Assembly: GCF_964340395.1 (NCBI RefSeq) | Contig: NC_135559.1 | Coordinates: 17,344,550-17,408,549 of the forward strand | Direction of reading: 5' to 3' | Length of the DNA: 64,000 nucleotides | Source: Glandiceps talaboti | Taxonomy: Eukaryota; Hemichordata; Enteropneusta; Spengelidae | Translations under genes and position numbers: made by a program | Part shown: one piece after another, positions 47,904-62,500 of the stretch | Numbering within the stretch: position 1 is the first letter of the stretch | How the letters are laid out: every line of letters starts with the position of its first letter | Notes under the pieces: model-generated | Databases searched by the model: none | Told to the model about the DNA's origin: nothing | Seen by the model: only the letters and a program-made list of their open reading frames with translations

Positions 47904-50900
47904 GACTTATATAGTGTGCGTTGCTATATGTTATTGTACACATGTGTATACAGCAAGTAAACCTGAAGTAAAGTTAGCAGTTTATTTCCATCTTTCATTA
48001 TTTTACTATTTTTAGTCAGTGTTCATTATTTTAGTCAGTGTGCATGTACATTTGTAGTTCCATTAAGATACACTCAGTGATTACATTTTGCAATTCAATT
48101 ATTGTATTCTGAACTAGCAGGGCTGAGTCATACACAGACTATTCAGAGGAGAAGTTGAACAGTTTATTGTAATGCTATTATTGTTTGCTTCTCCCAAGTG
48201 AAGTCTGTACTGAGGTAATTCTCCTAACTTAAACATCAGAAATTAATATTGTCAATTTAAAACTGAATATCTTTGAATTCAAAAATCATAAACTTGTGAA
48301 TGGCATCGACACATGGGATTGCTGCACACCCCAAAGGAAGCCAAGCCAAATATTTTTTATAAAATTTAAATCACCAGTTTTAATTCTGGAACCACCAAGT
48401 TTGTTTTACATTGTTGTTTTACTAAAATTCTGACATGTATTAAATACTTTTTAACTCTTAATGTCAAATATTTCCTTCATTTAGTGTCATCAGTTTTTGA
48501 TTTTGTCGTTCTTTTGGGTTATTGTAGGGACCAGTCCCAGAACCACAAAATCTAAAATAAACATCACATCACAACACTTAATGAAGTAAATAGAGGCAAA
48601 TACAGAAATCAAGCCATATTCACCACATCAGATATTTGTTTTGTAACATTCATTCTGTATGGTACATGTCATTTATAAATTAGAGAACATAGTCAGTATT
48701 CTTTATGTTGACCAAGGTTTGCTTACTTAATTTGATTTGTTTCAGTACCTGACTTGTAAGAGAACAAATATAGTCTTCATGAAATGACTAAAATTCAATG
48801 TAATTTGTAAACAGAAATGTTTTCACACATTTCCAACAAAATTGTTATTTGTCCAAGTTTTTGTTATGTGTCAACAGTGGCATAAAGGTCACAGATCAAT
48901 ACTACTTGAAATAAATTTTACTGTTTGCCAGTACAGTGTATAGGCTGAACCATAGAGTTCACAAGGTTATATACATATAACTAGATAGAGCAGACCTGGG
49001 CCTGTATAGAATTTTGCATTGCATTATCTGAGATGATTAGTATCCATGGTTTTATCACGTCTCAACAGTGGCATAACAGTCACAGGTACATCAACACCAC
49101 TTGAAATAAATTGTACTGTATGCCAGGACAGTTTGAAGACTAAACCATAGATTTCACAAAGTTATGAGATAGTGCAGACCTGACTAGTGTGCCCTGTAAT
49201 CAAAGAAAACATTTTGTTGAAAATGATAAAAACTATATTTTAGTCTCAGCAGATAGTATGGGATAGGGAAACATCATTGCTGCACCACCAGAAATTGTTG
49301 TGTGTCTGTGTTGTGTCAGAATGCCATAGATTGCACTTCACTTGACAGAGTTAACCTGATGTTTGTTTTTTAACTTTTGTGTGCTTATAATGTAGTTTTG
49401 TGAAAATGTATTCATTATATTAGACAATTTTATAAGCCATGTTTTTTTTCTCAATTTATGAATTTACCCTAGATGTGAGTTTAAAATAGTTATCACTATA
49501 GTTTACTGATGCTTAACTCTGAATACAGTACAAATACAAGTTTTGTAAAGTATTACAAAATATCTTTTTTCTTATAAAGTTCCAATAAATGTTTATCATT
49601 GTTTTCCATGATGTCATTTTTAGCAACTTACAAAGTTTTATCAAAAGTACATTTCTGACATGTTTTCAAGCAAAGTGTTATTCTATGTATTCAGTCAGTT
49701 TTCAAGTGATCACTGCATTTCAACATGACTGAGTTAGTCATGTTAAAATGTAGCAACTGAGGCATTTGTTTACATCATAAAATGACTGACATGTGAAAAA
49801 TAGCAGTTGGGTCAAAGGTCAAAGATAACATGAAATGAGTTTTAAGTTCTGTGACTCAGACAGTTTATTGACTGGGTTAAAAGAACATTTTATATTGTTA
49901 AGTTACTAGTATTACAATTTGACAAGATATTGTGTTTATTTAGCACCTCTGAAGTGTTCTAATTCAAATGTATGCAAATTATCTAGGACAGAAACCAAGT
50001 TTTTGTCATGTGTCAACAGTTGCATGAAAGGCCACTTGATATAATTTTTACTGTGTGCCAGGACAGTTTGCAGACTGAGAGTTCACAAGGTTATGATAAA
50101 ACTGGATAGAGCAGACCTTCACCTGAATAGTGTTTTGCAGTGTAATATCTGACATGATTAGTATCCATGGTTTTGTCACGTCTCAACAGTGGCGTATATT
50201 CGAGTCACATATACATCAATAATACTTGAGAGTTCACAAGGTTATGATAAAACTGGATAGTGTAGACCTGACTAGTGTGCCCTCTAATTAAAGGAAACAT
50301 TTTGTTAAAAATGATAAAAAACTATTTTTTTTCTGCATTTTAACCTTATAGTAAGGTATAGGGAAACATCATATTTGGTGTGTCCCCAGAAATTGTTGTG
50401 TGTCTGTGTTGTGTCAGAATGCCATTATAGCACTTCACTTGACAGAGTTAAATTTTCATTTTTCATCCTGGAACCACCAAGATAATTTTATAGGACTGTG
50501 TTTTATGAATTACACTTATTATAAAAGACTTATTAAGCCGATGTCAAGTGTTTACTTTGTAACAAATATTCTGTATGGTAGCATATAAAGTCATAATAAA
50601 CACACCATAGTAATTTATTTGGGTTGATCTGTGCCTACAAATTAATACCAATGTCTGTCTGATATCATATACAAGTACCTAGTTAGTAATGACGTCAATT
50701 CTTTGATGACTTGTAACAGAACCTTTAGTTTAATAGTTGTTGTATCCAAGTTTTGTCATGTGTCAACAGTGGAATGAAAGGTCACAGGTCAAGACCACTT
50801 GAAATAAATTTTACTGTGTGCCAGGATAGTTTGCAGACTGAGAGTTTACAAGGTTATGATATAACTGGATAGAGTAGACCTGCACCTGAATAGTGTTTTG

Positions 50901-53900
50901 CAGTACAATATCTGAGATAATTAGTATCCATGGTTTTGTCATGTCTCAACGGTATCATAACTGTCACAGATACATTAATAATACTTGAAATAAATTTTGT
51001 TGTGTACCAGGACAGTTTGCAGACTGTGAGTGAATTCACAAGGCTATGATATACCTGGACTGTGGACAGTACAGACCTGACTAGTTTGCCCTGTTAAAAA
51101 TGATAAAAACTATTTTTTTTCTGTATATTCACCTGAGTAAGGGATAGGGAAAACTCATTTTTGGTATGTCTCCAGAAATTGTTGTCAGATTGCCACAGAG
51201 GGCGCACTTCACTTGCCAAAGTTAAACCTGATGTAGGTTTTTTAACACAACTTTTGCGTTCTTAAAATGTAGTTTTGTGAAAATGTATTCATTATATTAC
51301 ACAACTTTAGAAGCCATGCATGGTTTTTTCTAAATGTATGAATTTACCCTAGATGTGAGTTTAAAATAGTTATCACAATAGTTTACTAATACTTAACTCT
51401 GAATACAGTACAAATACTGGTTTAATGGTTTTGCTCAAGTTTAATGAAATAATACAAAATTATTTTTTGTAATCAAGTTCAAATACATGTTCATCATTGT
51501 TTTCCATGATGTCATTTTTAGCAACTTACAAAGTTCTAATGCAAGTATTTTGTTTCACGTAGTGCCATGCAACCTGAACCCATGACAAAAATGTGGACTC
51601 TTAGTCGATCTTCCTAATCTTTGGGGTGTTAACCTCTTTTTTCTAAACACTGTTGTAAAGGTAGTTATTGGAAATGGTAAATTCGTTATGAAAATATACA
51701 TCAACAAGAACTTTAATCTAGATTGCTCTCTATATCAAACTTAAAGTACTGAGAAAGTGTCAATTATTTGTCAGTAAAAACATACATTGACAACAATGTA
51801 GTCTAATGTTTTAATGTTACTTTCATGATTCTACACAAAAAATAAACACCTTGAGAAAATGTCAACGATTTTCACACCTTGAGAAAATGTCAATGATTTA
51901 CTTTGAGAGTTGAATTGCACCATGTTTATACATGTTTGTAGTTATTTGCCACCTTGTTTCTTAGCAACTATAAATCAATTCATTTTGGAGTGATTTAAAT
52001 AATTTTAGCTGAGAGTATATATTGTGTAGATGTTTTGTCTATAAATATAGTGATACATAGAAAATTGATTTTCAAGTTACATTTTATACCATTTTTGAAA
52101 CATTTTCAACAAATTGTTATTTGTATACATTATAACTCTTAAACCATATAAATAGTACATTTCTGACATGTTTTAAACCAAAGTGTTCTTGTATGTATTC
52201 AGTCAGTTTTCAAGTGATCACTGCATCTCAACATCTCTGAGTCATGCAGTCATGTCAAAATGTAGTGACTGAGGTATTTGTCTATATCATAAAATGACTG
52301 GCATGTGAAAAATAGTAGTTAGGTCAAAGGTCAAAGATAACATGAAATGAGTTTTAAGTTCTGTGACTCAGACAGTTTATTGACTGGGTTAGAAGAACAT
52401 TTTATATTGTTAAGTTATGACAATTTGACATGACATTCTGTGTTTATTTAACATGTCAGAAGCGTTCTAATTCAAATGTATGCAAATTATCTAGGTTAGT
52501 TGTTGTAACCAAGTTTTTGTCATGTGTCAACAGTGGCATGAAAGGTCACAGGTCAATACCACTTGAAATAAATTTTACTGTGTGCCAGGACAGTTTGCAG
52601 ACTGAGAGTTTACAAGGTTATGATATAACTGGATAGTACAGACCTGACTAGTGTGCCCTGTTGAAAATGATAACAAATATTTTTTTTGTATTTTCACTTG
52701 ATGGTAAGGGATAGGGATATCAACATCATATTTGGTATGTCGATCCCCAAAAATTATTGGGTGTCTATATGTGTTGTGTCAGATTGCCATAGAGGGCACA
52801 CTTGACTTAATTGCCAGAGTTAAACCTGATGTTTGCTTTTTTAACACAACTTTTGTGTGCTTACAATGTAGATTTGTGAAATGTATTTGTTATATTAGAC
52901 AATTTTAGAAGCCATGTTTTTCTCAATTGATGAATTTACCCTAGATGTGAGTTTAAAATAGTTAGTGTACAAATACTTTACTCTGAATACATTACAAATA
53001 CTTGTTTTATGGTTTTGCTGAAGTTTGATGAAATAACATTTTATCATTCTTTTCCTTGATGTCAATTTTAGCAACTTACCCAGTGTTATTACAAGTATTT
53101 TGTAGACTGTTTCACGTAGTGCCATGCAACCTGAACCCATGACAAACATTTCACTCTCATTCTTCCTAATCTCCAGAGTCCTAAACTTCTTTTTGTGAAC
53201 ACTACTGTAAAGGTAGTTACTGGAAATGGTAAACTTTTCATGAAAATATAGATTAAAAAGTATACATAATTTTAGTTTAATCTAAATTTCTCTCTGTATG
53301 AAACTTAAAAACCTTCAGAAAGTGTCAATTATTTGTCATGAAAAACATACATTGACATGTAGTCTAATATAAGTTCCTTGATTTCTACATGAAACTAAAC
53401 ACCTAGAGAAAATGTTAATTACATGTACTTGACTTTTAAGAGTTGAATTGCACCATTTCTGTAGTTGTCTGCCAATGTTGTTTCTTAATAACTAAATCAA
53501 TTCCTTTTAGAGTGATTTCATTTTTGCTGACTATATCCTACACGTGTAGATGTTTTGCTTGGATTTTAGTTATAGTGATTACATTCAGATTATTTTCACA
53601 TTTTATACCACTATAAAAGAGACAACAATTGTAATGAAAAATGACATTAACTTTATTAAACATGCAGTACTAACGTCATAATTACAACTTTCAATAATGA
53701 TTTATTTTTTCAATGACAATGTAATTTTCATACTTATATACAAGGCAATAAATATCATTTAAAGTTATAAACTTTGAGTCTTGTGTTGTAATGAAAACTG
53801 AAATATTTAGACCTTTAAAAAACAGCCTTGCAAACGATTATTTTTATACTCTTGTTATAAAGTCTAGAATTTTATCGAAACAACAAATTATTACTTTTCA

Positions 53901-54056
53901 GAATATCAAATCTGATTATTTTTCAGTTCTTTATTAAATTTAAATAAAAGTTAACATTTTGTTAACTTTTATTTAAATTATGATAAATAACTGAGAAATT
54001 ATCAGATTTGATTTATATACCATACAAATTTATGTCATATTTCTGTACAGAAACCA
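47904..54056. repeat. Non-coding region of diverged 1.5-2-kb repeats
   Basis: Units marked by TCAACAGTGGCAT, GGTCACAGGTCAA, TGTGCCAGGACAGTTTGCAG and CACAAGGTTATGAT occur near 48,870, 49,060, 50,010, 50,180, 50,760, 50,940 and 52,520. They are the diverged relatives of the tandem units at the right end of the window. No open frame has coding character. An imperfect hairpin with about 50-bp arms lies at 53,904-54,012. Confidence 0.75.
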
Positions 54057-54086
54057 ACACCTTACCTCCAAGACTCCAAGACTTGT

Positions 54087-54695
54087 GATAACATAGTGAA
54101 AGTGAATGCTGAATATTCACTATTGAGGGTGATGTGTTAGTAACCTCTCTCCTCCAGTGTAGTATAACACATGGTAACATAGAGAAAGTGAATGCTGAAT
54201 ATTCACTATTGAGGGTGATGTGTTAGTAACCTCTCTCCTCTAGTGTAGTATAACACATGTTAACATAGTGAAAGTGAATGTTGAATATTCACTATTGAGG
54301 GTGATATGTTAGTAACATCTCTCCTCCAGTATAGTATAACATATGATAACATAGTGAAAGTGAATGCTGAATATTCACTATTGAGGGTGATGTGTTAGTA
54401 ACCTCTCTCCTCCAGTGTAGTATAACACATGGTAACATAGAGAAAGTGAATGCTGAATATTCACTATTGAGGGTGATGTGTTAGTAACCTCTCTCCTCCA
54501 GTGTAGTATAACACATGATAACATAGTGAAAGTGAATGTTGAATATTCACTATTGAGGGTGATATGTTAGTAACATCTCTCCTCCAGTATAGTATAACAT
54601 ATGATAACATAGTGAAAGTGAATGCTGAATATTCACTATTGAGGGTGATGTGTTAGTAACCTCTCCCGTCTAGCATGGTATAACATATGATAACA
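54087..54695 (+). repeat. 86-bp satellite, seven copies with three-unit higher-order order
   Basis: Units contain AACATAGTGAAAGTGAATG and CTGAATATTCACTATTGAGG. Variants recur in the order A, B, C, A, B, C, A: B has GAGAAAG, C has GTTGAA with GATATG. The ABC block of about 258 bases was therefore duplicated as a whole. Confidence 0.9.
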
Positions 54696-55703
54696 TAGGT
54701 CAGTTCAGTTCACAAATCAATCTCATAGAACATGTTTGTTGGTGATCAGTTCACTTATGTCGGTGAATGTGATTAACACATTAACCACAAAGGAAGCCAA
54801 ATCTGATGCAAAAATTAGTTTTGTTGTTCTTGGAGGTATCGCAGTAATTAGTCCCAGAACAAAATACCGCCAATGGCACTGTAGCACAACTGTAGTTAGC
54901 TGTTGGTATGGGCATGGTCTTGTTGTTAGACATATTTGCATAGATTTTTGGAATCTTTAATTTGCCAACCCTTTCTAGTTTTCATTTTTGCGATATAAAC
55001 AATCATTAAACCCTTGCTGTGGGCGCTGTCCTGTTTGTAGGCATATTTGCATACGTCTTTAAAATACTTTGATTTACCTACCAATCCCTGTTGCTATCTT
55101 TGTAATGTGCATCATCATTTCATTGTTGCTAAGGGCATGGTCATGGTTGCTAGGAACAATTGTATCAAAAAATTTTCAACAATAACTGCAGAATGACATA
55201 TGGACCTCCAGAAACATCCACCGCCAAGTTTCAACCCCATTCAACATGCAGTTTCAAGACATAAGTTTTTGGCCAAAGTTGAGATTTTTAGACCTAATTT
55301 GAATATTGATGATTGGATCATCATATTGTGAATATATATAGCTTCATCTACACTTCCCCAGCCCAATCTGCTTAGTAGTTTGGAATTGTGGATAATTGAC
55401 CAAAAACACACATTTTTAAATTTGCATATCACTGGTAGGATCATCATGTTATGAACAATTCTTAACATAAACTCCCCTACGAATGTTGCCACCAAATTTC
55501 CTACCAATCTACCCTGGTCCGTCCCTGTAGTTTTTAAGTTTAAGTTTCTGACCAAATATCATATTTTTTAACCAAATCACACACCGGTGATAAGATAATT
55601 TTGATTTGAACAATTTCAAAACTAGACACCAAAGGTGCTACCGGTACACCCACCAAATATCATGACAATCGTTCCTGCGTTTCCTGCAGTTTTTGACTTT
55701 AAG

Positions 55704-55743
<40 letters not shown>

Positions 55744-56250
55744 CATATAGACAGACAGACACTTTGCCATGCATATAGCACTAATGAACCCTATCAATTC
55801 AGTTGTGCTAAAATTCATTGGTCAAATGTTTGTTTTGTATTATATTCATTCTGTATGTATCTTATAAAGTAGACAATCATTTACATAACACTTGTCAGTA
55901 TTCTTTAGGTTGACCAGGGTTTGCTTATAATTTGTCAAACTCTGTCTGATTTGTTTAAGTACCTTGACTTGTAAGAGAACAAATCTATCTGAATGAAATG
56001 ATTGCTATTACCGGGGTAAATGTAATTTGTACAACAGAAAATAACTTGACACATTTTCAACAAAATTATTATTTGTATATGTTTAATATTATCATTAACC
56101 CTTTTCAAAATACATTTTGTTTAAAACATATTTTCAAGTAGAGTATTATGTATGTATGTATGTATGTATGTATGAATGTATGTATGTATGTATGTATGCA
56201 TGTATGTCTGCCTGTATGTATGTATGTATGTATGTATGTATGTATGTATG

Positions 56251-56282
<32 letters not shown>

Positions 56283-56342
56283 TGTATGTATGTATGTATG
56301 TATGTATGTATGTACGTACGCATGTACATATTCATGCATGCA

Positions 56343-56379
<37 letters not shown>

Positions 56380-56530
56380 ATGTATGTATGTATGTGTGTG
56401 TGTGTGTGTGTTATGTATGTATGTATGTATTAACAGTCATGAAAATTTAAGTGGTCACTGTATTTCAACATTACTGTGCTACAGATACCGTAGTCATGTT
56501 AGAATGTAGAGACTGAGGTATTTGTTTACA
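54696..56530. repeat. Dispersed repeat copy and microsatellites
   Basis: The second copy of the 46.4-kb repeat family occupies about 54,860-55,790 and ends in a (CA)n tract (55,706-55,742). A long (TGTA)n tract with TG stretches lies at 56,147-56,430. Open frames through it are repeat translations. Confidence 0.8.
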
Positions 56531-59500
56531 TCACAAAATGACTGACATGTGAAAAATGGTGTTTAAGGTCATAGGTCAAAGATAACTTGAAATGAGTTCT
56601 GTTTATTGACAGGGTTAGAAGAATATTTAATATTGCCAAGTTAATATGACAATTTGACAAGACATTGTGTGTTTATTGACCACCTCTGAAGTGTTCTATG
56701 TGGAGTCAAATGTACTGTATATATTATCTAGGTTAGTTGTTGTCATGTTATATAGATGGTTTTGTCTTTTGTCAACAATAGCATTGAGGTCACAGGTCAA
56801 TACCACTTGAAATAAATGTTAATATTTGCAGACTGAACCAAAGTTCACAAGGTTATGATAAAACTAGATACAGCACACCTCTGCCTATAAATACTGCTTT
56901 GCATTGTATCATCTAGGATAATTAATAACCACAGTTTTGTCATTTCTCAACAGTAGCATTTAGATCACAGATCAATATCACCTTAAATCAATTTTACTGT
57001 GTGACAGGACAGTTTGCAGACTGATAATGAGGGTTATGATAAAACTGCGGGGTACAGCAGATCTGACCAGTAAGCCTCCTATCAAAGAAAACATTTTGTT
57101 GAAACAGATAAAAGTTATTTTTTTTCTAAATATTCACTTGATAGTAAGGTATAGGGAAAATCATATTTGGTGTGTCCCCAGAAATTGTTTTGTGTGAATG
57201 TTGTGTCAGATTGCCATCGAGGGCGCACTTGACTTAACAGCATTAACTTGATGTTTGCTTTTATTGAACACAAATTTGTGCTTCCATTGTACTTTTGTTT
57301 TGTGATCATATTAAACAACTTTAGAAACTATTTTTTCTTGATTAAGCATTTATTTATCCTAGATGTAAGTTTAAAATAGTTCTTACAATATTATACATTC
57401 CCCTTTCAACTATCTAGTATATATTCTAACATAGAACAATTTTGATATATTTTCATCACAGTGTTAAGTACTGTAAGCATTCAAGTTATGAGTATTTAAG
57501 TGGTCACTGTATTGTAACATCACAGAGCTACAGTAGTCATGTTGAAATGTAGTGACTGAGGCATTTGTTTACATCATAAAATGACTGACATGTGAAAAAT
57601 AGCAGTTAGGTCAAAGGTCAAAGATAACATGAAATGAGTTATAGTAACTTTATTGACTGAGTTAGAAGAACATTTTAGTTTTATATTGTCAAGTTATTAC
57701 AATTTGACATTGTGTGTTTACTGAACATCTCTGAAGTGTTGAAAGTGTAGTCAAATGTATGCATATTATTTAGGTAACAGGTGTTTTATTCAAGTTTTTG
57801 CCATGCGTCAACAGTGGCATGAAAGGTCACAGGTCAATACCAGGATAGTTTGCAGACTGAGTGTTTACAAGGTTATGATATAAATGATATAAATGCATAC
57901 TGCAGACATTACTAGTGTGTCCTCTAATCTGAGAAAACATTTTATTGAAAATTATAAAAACTATTTTTTTTCTGTATATTCACCTGATAGTAAGGTACAG
58001 TGAAAAAAAGTCATATTTGGTAAATCACCAGCAATTGGTGTGTGTCTGTGTTGTCAGATTGTCATAGAGGGTGCACTTCACTCGACACAGTTAAACCTGA
58101 TGTTGTTGTTTTTTTAACACAACTTTTGCATGCTTACAATATAGTTTTATGAAATGTATTCATTATATTAGACAACTTTGGAAGACATGTTTTTTTCACA
58201 ATTGATGAATTTATATACCCTAGATGTGAGTTTAAAATAGTTATCACAATAGTTTACAAATACTTAACTCTGAATACAGTACAAATACTTGTTTAATGGT
58301 TTTGCTCAAGTTTGATGAAATAACACAAAACTATCTGCGTGTTACCTGTGCCACGTACACATAATTCTCGAAATTGAGAACTTCATTTATAAATTCTGTA
58401 CCTGTGCAATAAGTGCATGTTATTTTTGTTTCATGTTATGTACTCCTTTTGCATGGGCCGGTGGCCTAGTAAAACAAACTCGATGGGTAGGCTGTATCAC
58501 TCAGCCATGTCTCACTCACAAGACGAGTGCAAATTTGGGGGGGGGGGACTCCTGGAGTAATGACTCGAAACGTCGGGGACGATTACTCACACAGAGCCTG
58601 CAAGTGCTAATGTTTGCTGGGCCTGGGTGATCGACTCTGGGATTGCCTGTGGTCTGACTGGGAAAGCCATGACAGTTCCACAGCAACGTGATATAGAGCG
58701 CGCAATATAGCCCTGTCATGTAGTCCCAAACCCGAATGGATCTCTGTAGCATTTGTGTGTGTTTGTTTGTATGTCTGCATAACGGAAAATCGCTGGGAGG
58801 AATTTCCAGCACAAAAAAAAAAATAAAAAATAAAAAAATAAAAACCGATTCCCTAAAATGACGACAACAACAACAACAAAAAACAACAACATATTGCTTT
58901 CTCAATATCGAGTGCAAGGTATCGTGCAATTTCTGAAAATCAAATGTCCTTTAAATGTAGGCCTTATTCATCAAATTTCAATTCTATGAATAATTTTTGA
59001 AAACCACCCTGGATAACTTTATTGCAAATTTGTCCATATTAGTTAACAGACATCAGAAGAATACAATAAAGTATAAAGAACACTTGTATACAGAAAAAAA
59101 AGAAATGCAAGTTATTTCACAATTTGAAAGTCAACATATAACTTATCAGTTATACAGATAAACATGTAATAATAAGCCTTTGATGTCAGGTGTGTATGAC
59201 TGACATGTGAAAAATAGCAGTTAGGTCAAAGGTCACAAAGATAACTTGAAATGAGTTATAGTTCTGTTTATTGACTGAGTTAGAAGAACATTTTATATTG
59301 TCAAGTTGTGATAATTTGACAAGACATTGTGTGTTTATTGAACACCTCTGAAGTGTTCTATGTGGAGTCAAATGTACTGTATATATTATCTAGGTTAGTT
59401 GTTGTCATGTTACATGGTTTTGTCTTGAGTCAACGATAGCATTTAAGTGATAGGTCAATATCACTTGAAATGAATGTTAATGTTTGCAGACTGAACCATA

Positions 59501-62500
59501 GAGTTCACAAGGTTATGATAAAACTAGATACAGCATACCTGGGCCTTAATAGTGCTTTGCTTTGTGTCATCTAGGATAATTAATAACCGCAGTTTTGTCA
59601 TTTCTCAACAGTAGCATTTACATCACAGATCAATATCACCTTAAATCAATTTTACATGTACTGTGTGCCAGGACAGTTTGCAGACTGATAACGAGGGTTA
59701 TGATAAAACTGTGGGGTACAGGCTGTACAGCAGATCTGACTAATAAGCCTCCTTTCAAAGAAAACATTTTGTTGAAACAGATAAAAGTTATTTTTTTCTA
59801 AATATTCACTTGATAGTAAAGTATAGGGAAAAATCATAATTGGTGTGTCCCCAGAAATTGTTGTGTGTCAATGTTGTGTCAGATTGCCATAGAGGGCGCA
59901 CTTGACTTAACAGCATTAACTTGATGTTTGCTTTTATTGAACACAAATTTGTGTGCTTCCATTGTACTTTTGTTTTGTGATTATATTAGACAACTTTAGA
60001 AACTATTTTATCTTGATTAAGTATTTATTTATCCTAGATGTAAGTTTAAAATAATTCTTACAATATTATACATTCCCCTTTCAACTACCTAGTATACATT
60101 CTAACATAGAACAATTTTGATATATTTTCATCACAGTGTTCAGTACTGTGTGCATTCAAGTCATGAGTATTTAAGTGGTCACTGTATTGTAACATCACAG
60201 AGCTACAGGTAGTCATGTTGAAACGTAGTGACTGAGGCATTTGTTTACATCTTAAAATGACTGACATGTGACAAATAGCAGTTGGGTCAAAGGTCAAAGA
60301 TAACATGAAATGAGTTATAGAAACTGTTTATTGATAGGGTTAGAAGAACATTTTAGTTTTATATTGTCAAGTTATTACAATTTGACATTGTGTGTTTACT
60401 GAACATCTCTGAAGTGTTGAAAGTGTAGTCAAATGTATGCATATTATTTAGGTAACAGGTGTTTTATCCAAGTTTTTGCCATGCGTCAACAGTGGCATGA
60501 AAGGTCACAGGTCAATACCAGGACAGTTTGCAGACTGAGTGTTTACAAGGTTATGATATAAATGCATACTGCAGACATTACTAGAGTGTCCTCTAATCTG
60601 AGAAAACATTTTGTTGAAAATTATAAAAACTATTTTTTTTCTGTATATTCACCTGATAGTAAGGTACAGTGAAAAAAAGTCATATTTGGTAAATCACCAG
60701 CAATTGTTGTGTGTCTGTGTTGTGTCAGATTGTCATAGAGGGCGCACTTCACGCGACACAGTTAAACCTGATGTTGTTGTTTTTTTAACACAACTTTTGC
60801 ATGCTTACAAGTTTTATGAAATGTATTCATTATATTAGACAATTTTGGAAGACATGTTTTTTTCACAATTGATGAATTTATATACCCTAGATGTGAGTTT
60901 AAAATAGTTATCACAATAGTTTACAAATACTTAACTCTGAATACAGTACAAATACTTGTTTAATGGTTTTGCTCAAGTTTGATGAAATAACACAAAACTA
61001 TCTGCGTGTTACCTGTGCCACGTACACATAATTCTCGAAATTGAGAACTTCATTTATAAATTCTCTACCTGTGCAATAAGTGCATGTTATTTTTGTTCCA
61101 TGTTATGTACTCCTTTTGCATATGGGCTGGTGGCCTAGTAAAACAATAAAACCTTATTACATATTCGATGGGTAGGCTGTATCACTCAGCCGTGTCTCAC
61201 TCACAAGACGAGTGCAAATTTGGGGGGGGGGGGGACTCCTGGAGTAATGACTCGAAAAGTCAGGGACGATTACTCACACAGAGCCTGCAGGTGCTAATTA
61301 TGTTTGCTGGGCCTGGGTGATCGACTCTGGGATTGCCTGTGGTCTGACTGGGAAAGCCATGACAGTTCCACAGCAACGTGATATAGAGCGTGCAATATAG
61401 CCCTGTCACATAGTCCCAAACCCGAATGGATCTCTGTAGCATTTGTGTGTGTTTGTTTGTATGTCTGCATAACGGAAAATCGCTGGGAGGAAATTTCCAG
61501 CACAAAAAAAAATAAACAAATAAAAAAATAAAAAAATAAAAACCGATTCCCTAAAATGACGACAACAACAACAAAAAACAACAACATATTGCTTTCTCAA
61601 TATCGAGTGCAAGGTATCGTGCAATTTCTGAAAATCAAATGTCCTTTACACTACAGGCCTTATTCATCAAATTTCAATTCTATGAATAATTTTTGAAAAC
61701 CACCCTGGATAACTTTATTGCAAATTTGTCCATATTAGTTAACAGACATCAGTAGAATACAATAAAGTATAAAGAACACTTGTATACAGAAAAAGAAAAA
61801 AAAAGAGATACAATATTTCACAATTTGGAAGTCAACATAACTTATCAGTTATACAGATAAACATGTAATAATAAGCTTCTGATGTCAGGTGTGTATGACT
61901 GACATGTGAAAAATAGCAGTTAGGTCAAAGGTCACAGAGAAAACTTGAAATGAGTTATAGTTCTGTTTATTGACTGAGTTAGAAGAATATTTTATATTGT
62001 CAAGTTAATATGATAATTTGACAAGACGTGTGTCTATTTAACACCTCTGAATCGTTCTATGTGGAGTCATATGTAATATATACAGTGTATATATTATCTC
62101 GGTTAGTTGTTGTCATTTTGTATCCATGTTTTTTTCTTTTGTCAACAATAGCATTTGTGGTACACGTCAATACCACTTGAAATAAATGTTAATGTTTGCA
62201 GACTGAACCATAGAGTTCACAAGGTTTTGATAAAACTAGATACAACACACCTGGGCCTTAATAGTGCTTTGCTTTGTATCATCTAGGATAATTAATAACC
62301 ATGCTTTTGTCATTTCTCAACAGTAGCATTTACATCACAGATCAATATCACCTTAAATCAATTTTACTCTGTGCCAGGACAGTTTGCAGACTGATAACGA
62401 GGGTTATGATAAAACTGCGGGGTACAGTAGATCTGACTAGTAAGCCCTCTAATCAAAGAAAACATTTTGTTGAAACAGATAAAAGTTGTTGTTTTTTCTG

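Noticed and set aside
56105-56509. Several Tyr/Val/Cys/Met or His/Thr/Tyr repeat frames
   Set aside because: They are translations of the (TGTA)n microsatellite in all frames.
58455-58500. tRNA gene
   Set aside because: Only an A-box-like stretch is present; no cloverleaf or B box can be formed.
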